A program made the translations under genes and the position numbers. Positions 24,848 through 35,220 of a stretch of DNA of 64,000 nt are shown here, piece after piece. Below the pieces are notes generated by a model. It worked only from the letters and a program-made list of their open reading frames with translations. It did not search any database and had not been told where the DNA came from. Origin of the DNA: Taenia hydatigena (Eukaryota > Platyhelminthes > Cestoda > Cyclophyllidea > Taeniidae); contig JADWOT020000002.1 in assembly GCA_036345935.2 (NCBI GenBank), positions 7,886,140-7,950,139 on the forward strand. The letters run 5' to 3'. Each line of letters starts with the position of its first letter. Position 1 is the first letter of the stretch.

Positions 24848-25107
24848 TGCCCTTTATACAAACAATCACCCAGAATTGTGCAGGTAATTACGAGACAAAC
24901 TTTTAATAATTCTACCCCTTCTGTTTGTGAGATGGCTTCACTCGACTTGCGAAATAGTAGCGTCAAATAGGGTCAGAGCGTTTAAAAGTACCGAAACTAT
25001 ATTCTGGGAGAAAAAAAAACAACAATATGCTTTGTGCTCTTTTATTTATCAAACCTATTGTCTGCCGTGATACAAGACAAATACGAGATCCTCGAATTCT
25101 ACTTACT
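24848..25107 (+). repeat. Third copy of a 260-bp piece of the left arm, direct orientation
   Basis: Bases 24848-25107 repeat 19618-19877 in the same orientation, with a constant offset of 5230. I saw one difference: g in 'ctggttgtgag' of the left arm is t here. Both full arms share the g. It is followed by 13 bp matching neither arm (25108-25120), rich in 'actt' units, and then the right arm begins. Confidence 0.9.
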
Positions 25108-25120
25108 TACTTAGTTACTA

Positions 25121-28100
25121 CCGCATTGGCAGGTTTTGTGGCAGATGCATGAGAATGAAGGTGTAACGTACGGACTAATCACCCTGTCCAGACCATCTTC
25201 GACTTAGACAACCCTTGTCGGACTGTTGCACAGCCTATGAAAATAGGGTCAAAGGATCTTGGAAGTTGTTAGCTTGCAAACACTTTTCCGCAAAATTCAA
25301 ATAAGATGTGCGACTGAGTGTAATGTGATCCTTCTAAAAGTTAGTAGGAACATTGGCTTTGATGCCCAATCAGCTCCTTTTTAAAAAAGGATGGTTTCAT
25401 AGTGCCTTCGGCTCACACCTAATAACTAGCAGTGGCATGCTTTGGACACACTTGCTTCTTAACCATCCCTTGTGGATTTTATAATCTTTAATCTGACAGC
25501 TCACATCAGCAATGAGCCGGGCTTATTTAGTCTGCATCCCTTTCACGCTTGCCCTTGCCTTCCATTAAGGTCATTGTAGGACCAGTCAAATATTCCAGCT
25601 CACAGGCACGGCTCTAACCGCATCCATACTAACCGTGTAAAATTTACATGTGTCTTAATAAGTGCTTTTCGGGCGAATTGCTTTGGATGCGGTTCGCCCA
25701 ATCAAAGGTGATTTGAGCAGGCACTCACCCCCTCCACATGCTATATAGGCCCAGCGAAAATAATTCTGGACAGGTAATAACACAAATGGAAACAAAAAGA
25801 GGAGGTTAAATACAATTGGCAAAATTATTTTAATAATCACGTACAAAAATCTAATCGGAATGGAGCGCTTTTGATACTTAGAAGTGAAACAGATTGATAA
25901 AAGCCACTGTTTTTTTTACTTATGACTGCAAAATTTGGAGTCTGTAACATCTCAGGACCCTCATTTGGCGAAAGGAAGTCCTGAATTCGTGATTGGATAT
26001 TATTGCCAAATACGGAACACAAATGTGGTGGCAAAATGGATAAGTAGTCGTGCTAGGACGAATCCAACTATAAGCACTTAAGGCATTCACACAGCCAATA
26101 ATTCCTTCGTCAACTACCTCGAAGGTGTTCTAGATGCTTACTCAGCAGAGAAAGATATTTGAACATTGGTAAACAGATGCGCCTTCAGCCAGGTGGTGTT
26201 AAGTACACTTCGGGCAGTAAGTAGAATTCGAGGATCTCGTATTTGTCTTGTATCACGGCAGACAATAGGTTTGATAAATAAAAGAGCACAAAGCATATTG
26301 TTGTTTTTTTTTCTCCCAGAATATAGTTTCGGTACTTTTAAACGCTCTGACCCTATTTGACGCTACTATTTCGCAAGTCGAGTGAAGCCATCTCACAACC
26401 AGAAGGGGTAGAATTATTAAAAGTTTGTCTCGTAATTACCTGCACAATTCTGGGTGATTGTTTGTATAAAGGGCAGTAACTTGGCGCACTCTGGTTAACA
26501 ATGTAGGCCAGGATACTGTGGGTGAATTTAAGATCTGCGCAAACTAAATGACCATATGGATTATGTTTGATGACCAAGACAAAATAACAAGGAATCGCAC
26601 GTAAACGAATACCAAGTGGGCAACACTGCTTTTAAATCTCTGCCTCAATAAACTATGAGGCTCAGAATGTCGACACCAAAGCACTTTGCTAGTGTGTCGT
26701 TAATTAACAGATGAGGCGGGTTTCCTTAATAAAAGGAGACAAAGCACATCTACAGTCGGGAAAGACATCCGGAGATGAATGCAATTGTATGCTCAATTGT
26801 GGGTTTTGTGAGTAAAATTAGAAAAAAACACACCTATCAGTATTGTGGCAGCACGTTGGGCGTTTCATTTCAAAGCAAATATTTCGGGCCCATTTAGTCC
26901 ATACGTACAGCATTCGCAACACAGAAAACGGTGTCTAAATTAAGTGCTTGATTTTCCGATTTTGATAGCTTCGCCGCAACTACTCACCACTACTGGATTC
27001 ATTTACAACACTTCCTGATGATATTGAAGTTAAAAGGTAGGTGGGACCCAATGAATAGCCGCAACTCCAGGTTTACCATTAAACTGGAAACTTGAATGAG
27101 ACACCATCGTCATAGTTGCGTTAGTCGCTTTGTGACAAATATTGCCATTATCCTAAGGCTTTAAGTGTTACAGCGAACGCGCTTAAGGATATCGATAATT
27201 CGAACCGACTTTTCTTGATTAAGACATTCAAAGTTGAAATCGTCCGCACCTATTCCACTTTGAAGGGAAACATAACGTAGTCGTTTCCAGTATTACAACC
27301 TCAAGCGGGTTATTCTTGTAACACTCAGAAAGCAAACATATTATTTGTGTCCAATCTGTGACCTAAGGGTGGAGAACTGGTTTGTTCTGCAGGCCTCGCA
27401 GCAGCTCAAAAATGCGACTTTTCATGGCAGACCACTGCACTTTTGCTTAAAAGGCGTCAGCGTCCTTTGAAAACCGCTAGCGACGATCAAGTGCCTAAGT
27501 AGCCAATGATTCGTGATTCTGACTGCAGAGAGAGAAGGTGCTCTTGGTCGTCCGTCAGGGATTCATTAGTGCTGGGAAAGAACACGGTTCGTGTCAGTGA
27601 TTGCGGAGCAAATTCTGAATGATAAATCCAAGGAAGACAAGGTGACCACAGTGGCAGCGAATAGAGAGCGCAACGGGATGAGCGCAGTTTGCTTTTAACA
27701 GGATCTTGAGTGAATGAATCAGGGGACTTGAAGGAGGAGAGTCTCTCTTACATTGTCGTGAGAGATAGGTACGTTAAGTGGCCCCATTTATGAACAATAC
27801 AATGGCAAAAATAATGCGGCAGCGGTCCTTCTCCTGTCGCTGTCTGAATGCTGCTGTGTAAATGGTACTGCCTGATATTTTTATGTAAGAAAATGGCAAT
27901 GGAGTACTTGGCGAATAAAGAATGTGCCCTACACTTTGCGCTTGCAGATTCGTCATTACAAATTGGTTATGTCCCAAAGCAAAGCCTTACAAAAATTACT
28001 AGAATCGAAGCTCAATAATTCGGATAACTGACAGCATCATTGTTAACTGCACATCAATCAGAGTTTTTGCCACATTTTAACTACTCGCATTAGATTCTAA

Positions 28101-28694
28101 CCGATGGGCACTCCAAAACAAGGAACCATAAAGTCAGGTGAATTAATCGCTTCACATTAATTTTTTTCCGGAAAGCATCTGTGCTGTTGCGATGGCATAC
28201 TTTGGCAAAGTGGGTCTTGAGGGTGGAATATCAGTGCCCACTTACGTGAAAAGGGATAAGTTGTCAACCTCTCTTGCATGCCTCATTGCAGAGTTCATGT
28301 GCGTTGAAAGGATTAATTGGCAAGCAATATTATTTGCGGCGCAATGTAATGCTTTGTTCTCTCTTCCACGCGGACATACCACGCGATGTTACTTAGTGGT
28401 CAGATATGGCCACTAAACATGGGAATTTCGCTGTGTCTAGTTTATTGGCTGTTCTTAACAACAAAGTATCGTGCCTTCATTGGGCTGCTTCGTCAATCGT
28501 ACCTTAGCTGAGGTTTTGAGCAAAAGCGCAAACTGTGGTCCGCTGAATTCCCTTAATTAACCCTGACTTTTCTATGCAGCCTACCACTTTAATAGGGAGA
28601 CGATAATGCGTGGACTTATTCATCCACCCATCCTCTCACCCCTTCCTTGTGTCTGCATAATAAAACAGCACACTTTTTCGCTTTCTCAATCGCC
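25121..28694 (-). repeat. Inverted duplication, right arm (ends at the N gap)
   Basis: This is the reverse complement of 17400-21014 with about 1% substitutions. One 42-bp segment present in the left arm (20923-20964) is missing here. The missing segment is bounded in the left arm by two ccgt tetramers. The arm stops exactly at the start of the N run, so its true outer end is unknown. The sequence after the gap does not match the left flank. Confidence 0.9.
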
Positions 28695-28794
28695 NNNNNN
28701 NNNNNNNNNNNNNNNNNNNNNNNNNNNNNNNNNNNNNNNNNNNNNNNNNNNNNNNNNNNNNNNNNNNNNNNNNNNNNNNNNNNNNNNNNNNNNN
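28695..28794. other. Assembly gap of 100 N
   Basis: Exactly 100 unresolved bases, a common placeholder size, so the true distance is unknown. Its position at the outer edge of an inverted-duplication arm makes this a point where the assembly should be doubted. Confidence 0.99.
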
Positions 28795-30690
28795 AAGATT
28801 TGACTCTAATTGAGAGTCAGATGCGAGTTTTATTCTACGAATACCTTTAGCAAGGATACGGGCGATAATTCCCTTTTCCTTCCTTTTGATCCTAAATTGA
28901 TCAGAAATGAAACTTGTCATCCTGCTTTTGACTGTAATTGCTCGCAGCAGTTCCCATTTTATAATTCCCGTATTTAGGTTCGACCGATGCGCAATGCTTC
29001 CATTTTAGCTTCGCTTTCTTTATTGCCAAAATTTTTATTTTTGCTTAGAATCTTTGTTCATTCTAGAGGTAGCGCAATCGGTTATGCTCGTCTACCTCTT
29101 CTCTCCTCATTCGCTCGCGTACACAAACAACCGTTGATGATGAAGTAAGCCTCTCCATGACATTGCTACATGGAAGGTGAATTGAGTAGCTTATTTCCAA
29201 AAGTCTCAATCACTTTATACAATCATGCCACAGAGTTCAAGGAATGAGACAAATAAATAACTTCTAACGAACGAATTGCCAGATAATCTTTTTAGTCCTC
29301 TTCCACGTTACTGACTGATCCTTGGTTAAAGAAATAGCAAAGAAAAGTCGACAAAAGGTTATGCATACGTTTATTGACACGTTAGCAGCATCGCGGTCTT
29401 GCCACCTAATTCAGATTAGCTTTACGCAACTGCAACCAACGCCTACCTAAATTTCGCCCTTCTGAACCACTGTACTGCAGTCAACCTGGCGACGTGACGT
29501 GTTCCAATGAATCGCCCTCCCTAACCCGAGTGTTCTTGCATTCAGCGCATGCTGCTATTCATTCTGCAGCCTTATAAACCTATTTATGAGAAATTTTCCC
29601 TGGATTACGATGCTCACGCTCAGCGCGGAAATTCAAGATAATGATTTCACCCAAGTACAGAATCACACCTTTGGATGGGAGTTGAGTGTTTCCACTGCCT
29701 TAACCACATATTCGCAAGCCCAAATCAACATTGATTTATATAGCTTTGTAGGCGTAATCCTACCGAATGCAAAATCTGCCATCTTTGCTAAGAATTGCAC
29801 TACAGCACAATCACAACCACAATTGTGTAATCCGATTTCGTATCGACGTAGAAAGTAGTTAGACAGCAAAGCAGTTATGTACATCCTTAAGTTATTTGTG
29901 TGTTTTAAGACTAATAATAATGAGTGCTATTAGAACTTAAGGTCGCCTGAACTGAGCCAAAATTTAGTCCATAGCATCTATTTTTTGGCGTAGTCATGGT
30001 AAGCAAGTACCTTTTTCATGGTCGCGAGGCCTGAACCCTACTTGGAACTCAAAGGGTACCCCATAATTAGTATTCAAGATGTTTGTTGATTCCGCAGCTA
30101 AAACTGATAACCATTTTCATGTTCCACACCCATAGCACTACTGTATAATTTGAGAGGGATTTCCATTAAATCATGCTATTCTTTTTAGCTTTAATGTTGG
30201 TAGCATTATGCAAATCACTACCATTATTATCTGCTTGTATGAGTGGTGAGTGGGTGTTGGGAGAGCAACAGTTGATGAACTTTGGCGGTGCCGTCAAGCC
30301 GTTGCTGTTTTTTTAAGAAGTCACTAGATCTTCTATTGGCAATGGGGATGAGATGGATGCCGACTTCTTTCCCTTGTCATAGAGAAATATAGTAGGTACA
30401 AGCATAAACAAAGACACCTTTTAGCACTTGTCTCACCCTACAGGACTACGTCTGCAAAATGTGTTTAAAGTTTAAAAACAACGGAAACATAATAGCTGCT
30501 CCTACGAAGAAAACATTCACCTTAAATATGGTCTCCGATCTAGTTTAATATGCCACCAGAATTCATTTTTCTTTTGCAGTTGCTAGAATAACTGTACTAT
30601 GAGACAGAAAAAACGCACATAAATTCGTAATTAGCCTTGAATCAAACATTACTTCCAGAGATGCTTACATCATGCAGACTGTGGAGAAAA
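28795..30690. other. Stretch without a supported gene
   Basis: A 90-codon plus-strand frame at 29586-29858 and its overlapping minus frame have no recognisable domain. A short frame at 28907 begins with a signal-peptide-like run but lacks a matching donor. Nothing else was identified. Confidence 0.4.
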
Positions 30691-30699
30691 AAGGAACCA

Positions 30700-30830
30700 G
30701 TGCAGAGCAAAACTGGGGTCATAAAGGCTTTATGGTTCGCATTCCCATTACAAGGCACCACAGTCCAATCTGACAGTCTTTGAAGGGAACAAGCGCCAAA
30801 GGGAAGGGTGTGCAAACTCACTCAAAAGCC
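30700..30830 (-). pseudogene. Degenerate paralogue of the coding piece at 31.1-31.26 kb
   Basis: On the minus strand the block reading S-x-x-V-R-L-D matches the start of the frame at 31099-31257. In this copy two in-frame stops follow within about a dozen codons. The DNA match includes 'ccaatctgacag' against 'ccaacctgacag' and the flanking 'gaacaag' blocks. The family is unknown. Confidence 0.35.
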
Positions 30831-31098
30831 CATCAATAAAAGGCACACTTCGCTGCTCCTATGACAAGTTGAAATAGGCAAACAATAACATGCTTCACAA
30901 ATCGAATCTAAAGATGCAATGCACATTTGGGTGCAGCATTTAAGTTAGAGACGGAGAAATTGGCCACTTATTGTAATCTCGGTGGAAGTAGATTGTTGCG
31001 AACAGGATCTATGTGTAGGAAGGAGCTAGGATCATGGCGTGGGTAAGGCCAAACGATTTGCGACAATTTTCTTTAGCACAGCAAATCTGAATCAAAGA

Positions 31099-31257
31099 TT
31101 AATTCGCGAGGTGATCATGCCATACAGCGTATGGGGCAGAAGCATCCAGCACGAAGCAATTACTGGGGCCATATACATCTACACGATTCATAATCTTTTT
31201 AAAGGCGTCAAAATCCAACCTGACAGAACTTGAAGAGAACAAGTGAGAAGAAAAGGC
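31099..31257 (-). CDS. Unnamed coding fragment, possible exon
   Basis: An open minus-strand frame of about 50 codons ends in TAA at 31099-31101. It reads Ser-rich, then V-R-L-D-F-D-A-F-K-K-I-M-N-R-V-D, then an uncharged segment with V-W-H-D-H-L. The composition is protein-like, and the front half is conserved with the degenerate copy 400 bp away, which is why it is listed. I recognise no family. The plus-strand frame of 115 codons at 31315-31662 has no domain and is left unassigned. Confidence 0.25.
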   Translation of the reverse strand, partial: AFSSHLFSSSSVRLDFDAFKKIMNRVDVYGPSNCFVLDASAPYAVWHDHLAN

Positions 31258-31669
31258 TAGGAATACCATGAAAATTTAAATGGCCACCAGCCGACCGGTA
31301 CGTCGTGGGATCGCGTGCAAGATATGGAACAAAACACCATGTCCACCAAAATGTCAGTCGTAGTTCTGAATGCCATAGCTTTCCCACTCGCCTCTATGGT
31401 CCCGCAACCAAAACAGTTAGGCACAGGACTTTCAGCCAGCTATTATCTCATTCACCATCACATTACCCAGTCAACAATCCTGCTTGTGATGACCCTGAAA
31501 AGGCTCAGCGAGAAAGTGGGTCTTGCAGTCAAGCACTTAATTAGCCACTTCATGCTGGCTAGCGCTTGGATGTTGGAAAGCACACAACTCTGCGCAATAA
31601 TCACACCACCCAACAGCTCGTTCACTCACTCGTTATTGAGGGTAGCTGACTACAGGAAGTGACGAAATG

Positions 31670-32135
31670 ATGCGCATTTTCTCCCTATTTTGTCTTCTTG
31701 TTAAAATTACCCCCAGTTACACTAAGACATTTTCCCACTACGCTAAACGTACCATTGGCTTGATACAATATTCTCATGACTAGCCTCTGCGAGACAGGCT
31801 ATAAAAATAGATGAACGGAATAAAACCCCATATAATCCGTTCTTTAGGGGTTAAAATGACCACGAATCGCCATTGGATAATGATAATTGCAAAAATAAAA
31901 TAAAAAATATGCTTCGAAATTTGGAAGCATAGAATAAGGTGGCTCAAATAATAGCAGCAGACATATAAGCCATAAAGTTGCTTGACAGGACGCAGGCGAT
32001 GGTACGACGCAGAGACCTCTGGTGTCCGTCCAGCCATCAAGGTAGTGCTACGTCGGTGAGGGTTAGTGCATGCGTGCTTGACCATAGTAGCGAGCCCGCG
32101 AGCGAATGCTGGCTTACTCGACTGCTCCACTCAGC
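31670..32135. other. Stretch without a supported gene
   Basis: A 116-codon minus-strand frame at 31780-32130 has a hydrophobic middle but no homologue, splice context or domain that I can see. Confidence 0.35.
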
Positions 32136-32139
32136 ATTA

Positions 32140-32217
32140 TCCTCCTCCTCATTCATTCGCTTTCTTCCCTACTCATTACCCTCCTCCTCTCTCATCCGCT
32201 TTCTTCCCTACTCACTC
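32140..32217 (+). repeat. Two-unit tandem repeat, about 39 bp
   Basis: Two adjacent pyrimidine-rich units share 'cctcctcctc' and 'cgctttcttccctactca' with a few differences. They translate as a repeated I-R-F-L-P-Y-S-L pattern on the plus strand, but this is probably non-coding low-complexity DNA. Confidence 0.75.
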
Positions 32218-32219
32218 GT

Positions 32220-33090
32220 GAGCCTTTTACAGCCATTCCATTTCTTATCACACATTTGCTCAACAGCCAATGAAGTTTTTCACGCTTTAGACTTCTACTG
32301 AATTCAGCAGGAGGTTTCATTTTGGCCCATTATTTAAATTTCTTGCATTCGTGTTTAGAAATACATACTTCAACTATTTTAGTGGGCTGATTTAAAGCAT
32401 ATTTAATTTCCAACAGCTCTAACTAATTCTATTTATTTAGAATCCAAATATGAACCACTTTATATTCTCTACGAATACTTCTTAGTTAATGTTAACCATA
32501 TTGTCGGCAGATAGCTTAGCATTTTGAAGTGCAGGATAAATTGGAAATTTACGAAGTCCTCTCATATTTTTCCATTTTGGCACTTCAGGGTGGCTGATCT
32601 ATCTGCATGACTGACTGATTATTTAGTGGCACAGATATGGTCCTAAAAGCTGCTTTTTTGTTTCGCTGTTCGTATTCTTCAGGAGCCCTACTTCTTAAAA
32701 ATTTTGGTATATTATGCCACTTTTGTTATCTCGTGCTATCGTCTGTCAAATCCTCTAAGCTTTCTGTGACTTCTGGAGTGACTTTATCCTTATTTCGAAC
32801 TCCGTATAGTCATCTCTCTTCTTGCTTCCTTTTGTGAGATGGATCTAGGTGAAGGCAATCTCCACACCGTGGTCGGTGGCCTCGTATCACACGTATCCAC
32901 TGAGGGGATGCAAGGATTACTAAGCATCTTAATGTACAATCTCTAATCTGCCAAGATGTTTGGTATCGAGTCGTAGGGTCCGCTAATTTGCATGCGCATC
33001 ACAGTGCATGTTCTTCACTCATGCAGATATTACTAGATATGGCTTTATTAATTACACTGGAAAATAAACGACTGGTTTAATGTTAGCAAT
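32220..33090. other. Stretch without a supported gene
   Basis: A+T-rich sequence. One 66-codon plus-strand frame at 32637-32837 is Ser/Leu rich and has no domain. Confidence 0.45.
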
Positions 33091-33119
33091 AAAAGCTATA
33101 AATTTTTATTTTGATCAAT

Positions 33120-33330
33120 ATTAAATACTGATTAGTTTGAGCAAACACAAATAACAGCAAAATCCCTGTTATTCATGCCGTATTTGTTTCATTGTTTTGA
33201 ACGATTCCACATTTTACCTCAAATCTCCGACACCTTAGTAGAAACCCGTGCCTGCGTGCAATGACGAACAGGAAAATCAACAGTCGAAAACGCAAAACGA
33301 CCTCTTTTTAGGCGCATGTCTATTTCCAAA
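33120..33330 (-). pseudogene. Fragment paralogous to 37860-38060, possible membrane segment
   Basis: Minus-strand DNA here aligns with 37.95-38.03 kb. Matching blocks are 'acctcaaatctccgacaccttagtagaaaccc' against 'gcctcaattttctgacgctttgatagaaatcc', followed by the 'cctgcgtg' and 'caacag' blocks. The frame gives a hydrophobic run (L-L-I-F-L-F-V-I-A) followed by basic residues, as in a transmembrane segment with a cytoplasmic tail. The family is unknown. Confidence 0.3.
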
Positions 33331-33434
33331 TCACTTGAATGAGTGTACGTCTTTAAGAGGTAGGTTAAGGTAGCTCGTTGAAAAGCCTCATAACACAAGC
33401 GAACAAGTTTTGATCAATGCACTTGCATTTACGC

Positions 33435-34055
33435 TTACAAATCGCTTAAGAACGTAGCTTCCCAAACATACACGCTCATATGTTGCTTATGCAACGCTAT
33501 TGCCTCATAATCAAAAGCAATCACACTATCGATGCAATATGGTGTGACATAATGCAATACATTGCATCTCGAAGGTTCCGTAAGGTAATGAGCAAATCGG
33601 ACATCGCAGATCCAAGACTGCTGAAACACGTTAAGCATAAGTAGTATAAGGTTTCAAAGTCGTGATGCATTTTATTTGAATTGACTAATGGTTGCCTGAG
33701 TTCTCGTCGTTTGGACTACAACAGGAATTGTCCTGCTTAAAACGCCTTGTTTATTCTCAGGCTGACATAAAAACTCTGCGTTAACACATTTTTTGCACAA
33801 GTCCAAGCTCCAAGTTATGCTTGGATTCATGTGTACGGAAATGGTTGTAAGCGAAGTGTTTTCAAAATGAACGGCACTTACAAAGATGGTCGGGAGCCAA
33901 TTGCAAGAGCATTAGGATGACCCATCTGAATTGAGCGAAGCACACTGTGCATCTGTAGACATGCGTTTTAGTGAAGAGAATATAGAGCTGCGCGAAGCTC
34001 TGTAAATGAGACTGAGATAAATTAAACGGGTAAGCAAGGGTATCTTCCATATCTG
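33435..34055 (-). pseudogene. Decayed C2H2 zinc-finger copy (array member at 34 kb)
   Basis: Two finger remnants are visible on the minus strand. At about 33.9-33.97 kb the frame reads Y-R-C-T-V-C, 12 residues, then Gln where the first His should be, and a later His, so one ligand is lost. At about 33.5-33.6 kb a C-I-D-S...H-x-x-H remnant has lost its second Cys to Ser. The DNA aligns with 39.3-39.55 kb and 38.2-38.35 kb respectively, with the same order and orientation. C2H2 fingers bind nucleic acid; this copy is probably not functional. Splice sites are not clear. Confidence 0.5.
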
Positions 34056-34059
34056 CTGT

Positions 34060-34910
34060 CAGTATTATGTGTGGTTAATGGGCAGAGGAGCAGGGGTTGC
34101 GTGCAGAGTCAAAAACTTGTATTTTGCAGGCAAGTGATTCGAGCATATTTGAAAGATAAGAAGTTGTTCTTTAAGTTAGACTTGCCAATGCAAAATGCAT
34201 GGGGCTAAAATAATAAGTTATATGTTGGCTCATCAAGTAATCCAAAACCCATTATTGCTAAAGATTTTTCCGATCCTCCCGATTCCTCTACACCCATTAA
34301 TCTATGGATGTTGCTTTACTAATTTTATTAATGAGAAATAGCAAGGAATAATTTAAAAAATCGGTGGTCTACCTATAAAATATATGCCTACTCGTTGGCG
34401 TGCCCTTACCTTGGCGATTTTCAAAGATCGTAACTGATGAGCATATCGACGAGATCGCTTTAACAGCAGAAGAGCATTTATTGATCACTAGCAAATGCAG
34501 CAACGTGAGTTCACATAAGTGAAGTTCGCGACTGCGCTTTGGTCGAAAGGATGAAAACCCGACTAGTAACCCAAGGATTCGAAATTGACTGGCAAGATTA
34601 TCGGCAATGCAAGCGCTACATTTCTAGCGTATCGAATGCAGCACCCTCTTTAACCCAATGGGAAGAGGCTGGATGCAAAACTATGCTCGCCAGGGTGTGC
34701 GTAGTCAGAATCCAGTGTCAAGACTGATTGCTGTCAAGTTTGATGCAAATCTTGGTAAAGCTGGTCATCACATAGTGAAAAGGAGCGAGGGGAATTCACT
34801 ATGCAAGGACTCCAATGTAGGAGAAACATGTTTGATCCTTTCCAACAGTGACTTTACTCAAGTGAACTTTTAGCTTAAAAGTGCTGAGCAAAAGTTCACT
34901 AGGCTGGTTA
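34060..34910. other. Stretch without a supported gene
   Basis: Two overlapping plus-strand frames at 34539-34873 have no domain. Nothing else was identified. Confidence 0.4.
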
Positions 34911-35220
34911 CGGTGGGAGGAGGAAGAGGTGGAGACGAAGGCGCTAGTCGTGGTTGTCTCGCCATCAGTGCTGGTGATGCTTCAAGTGAGGGTGATGGTG
35001 GTATGACTGGGAGACGTCCACATTGCTTGCTCCTGCAAAGACATCTGCGGAGAGGAAGTGTTCAAACCGCGGATATATGGTACAACCTCTGCAAGTGATA
35101 AGACACGTGAATCGGTGTAAAATCCGCATACGCGTGAGTAGACAGCATCCTGCCAACTGACACCCTCGAAGGTGGTACTGTCTGTTGAAGCATAGAACGG
35201 TGGTGGTGGTGGACAATTGC
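34911..35220. other. GGT/GGA-rich low-complexity tract
   Basis: The plus strand has clusters of tggaggagg, ggtgatggtggta and ggtggtggtggac. Antisense translation gives His- and Ser-rich runs. It is probably simple-sequence DNA, related in composition to the gtggtggtgg motifs near 9.2 and 62.15 kb. No gene is claimed. Confidence 0.35.

Noticed and set aside
28907..29008. Plus-strand short frame starting with a signal-peptide-like run
   Set aside because: There is no donor giving the 70-bp phase-1 exon of the FN3 genes and no FN3 exon downstream. It is probably chance.
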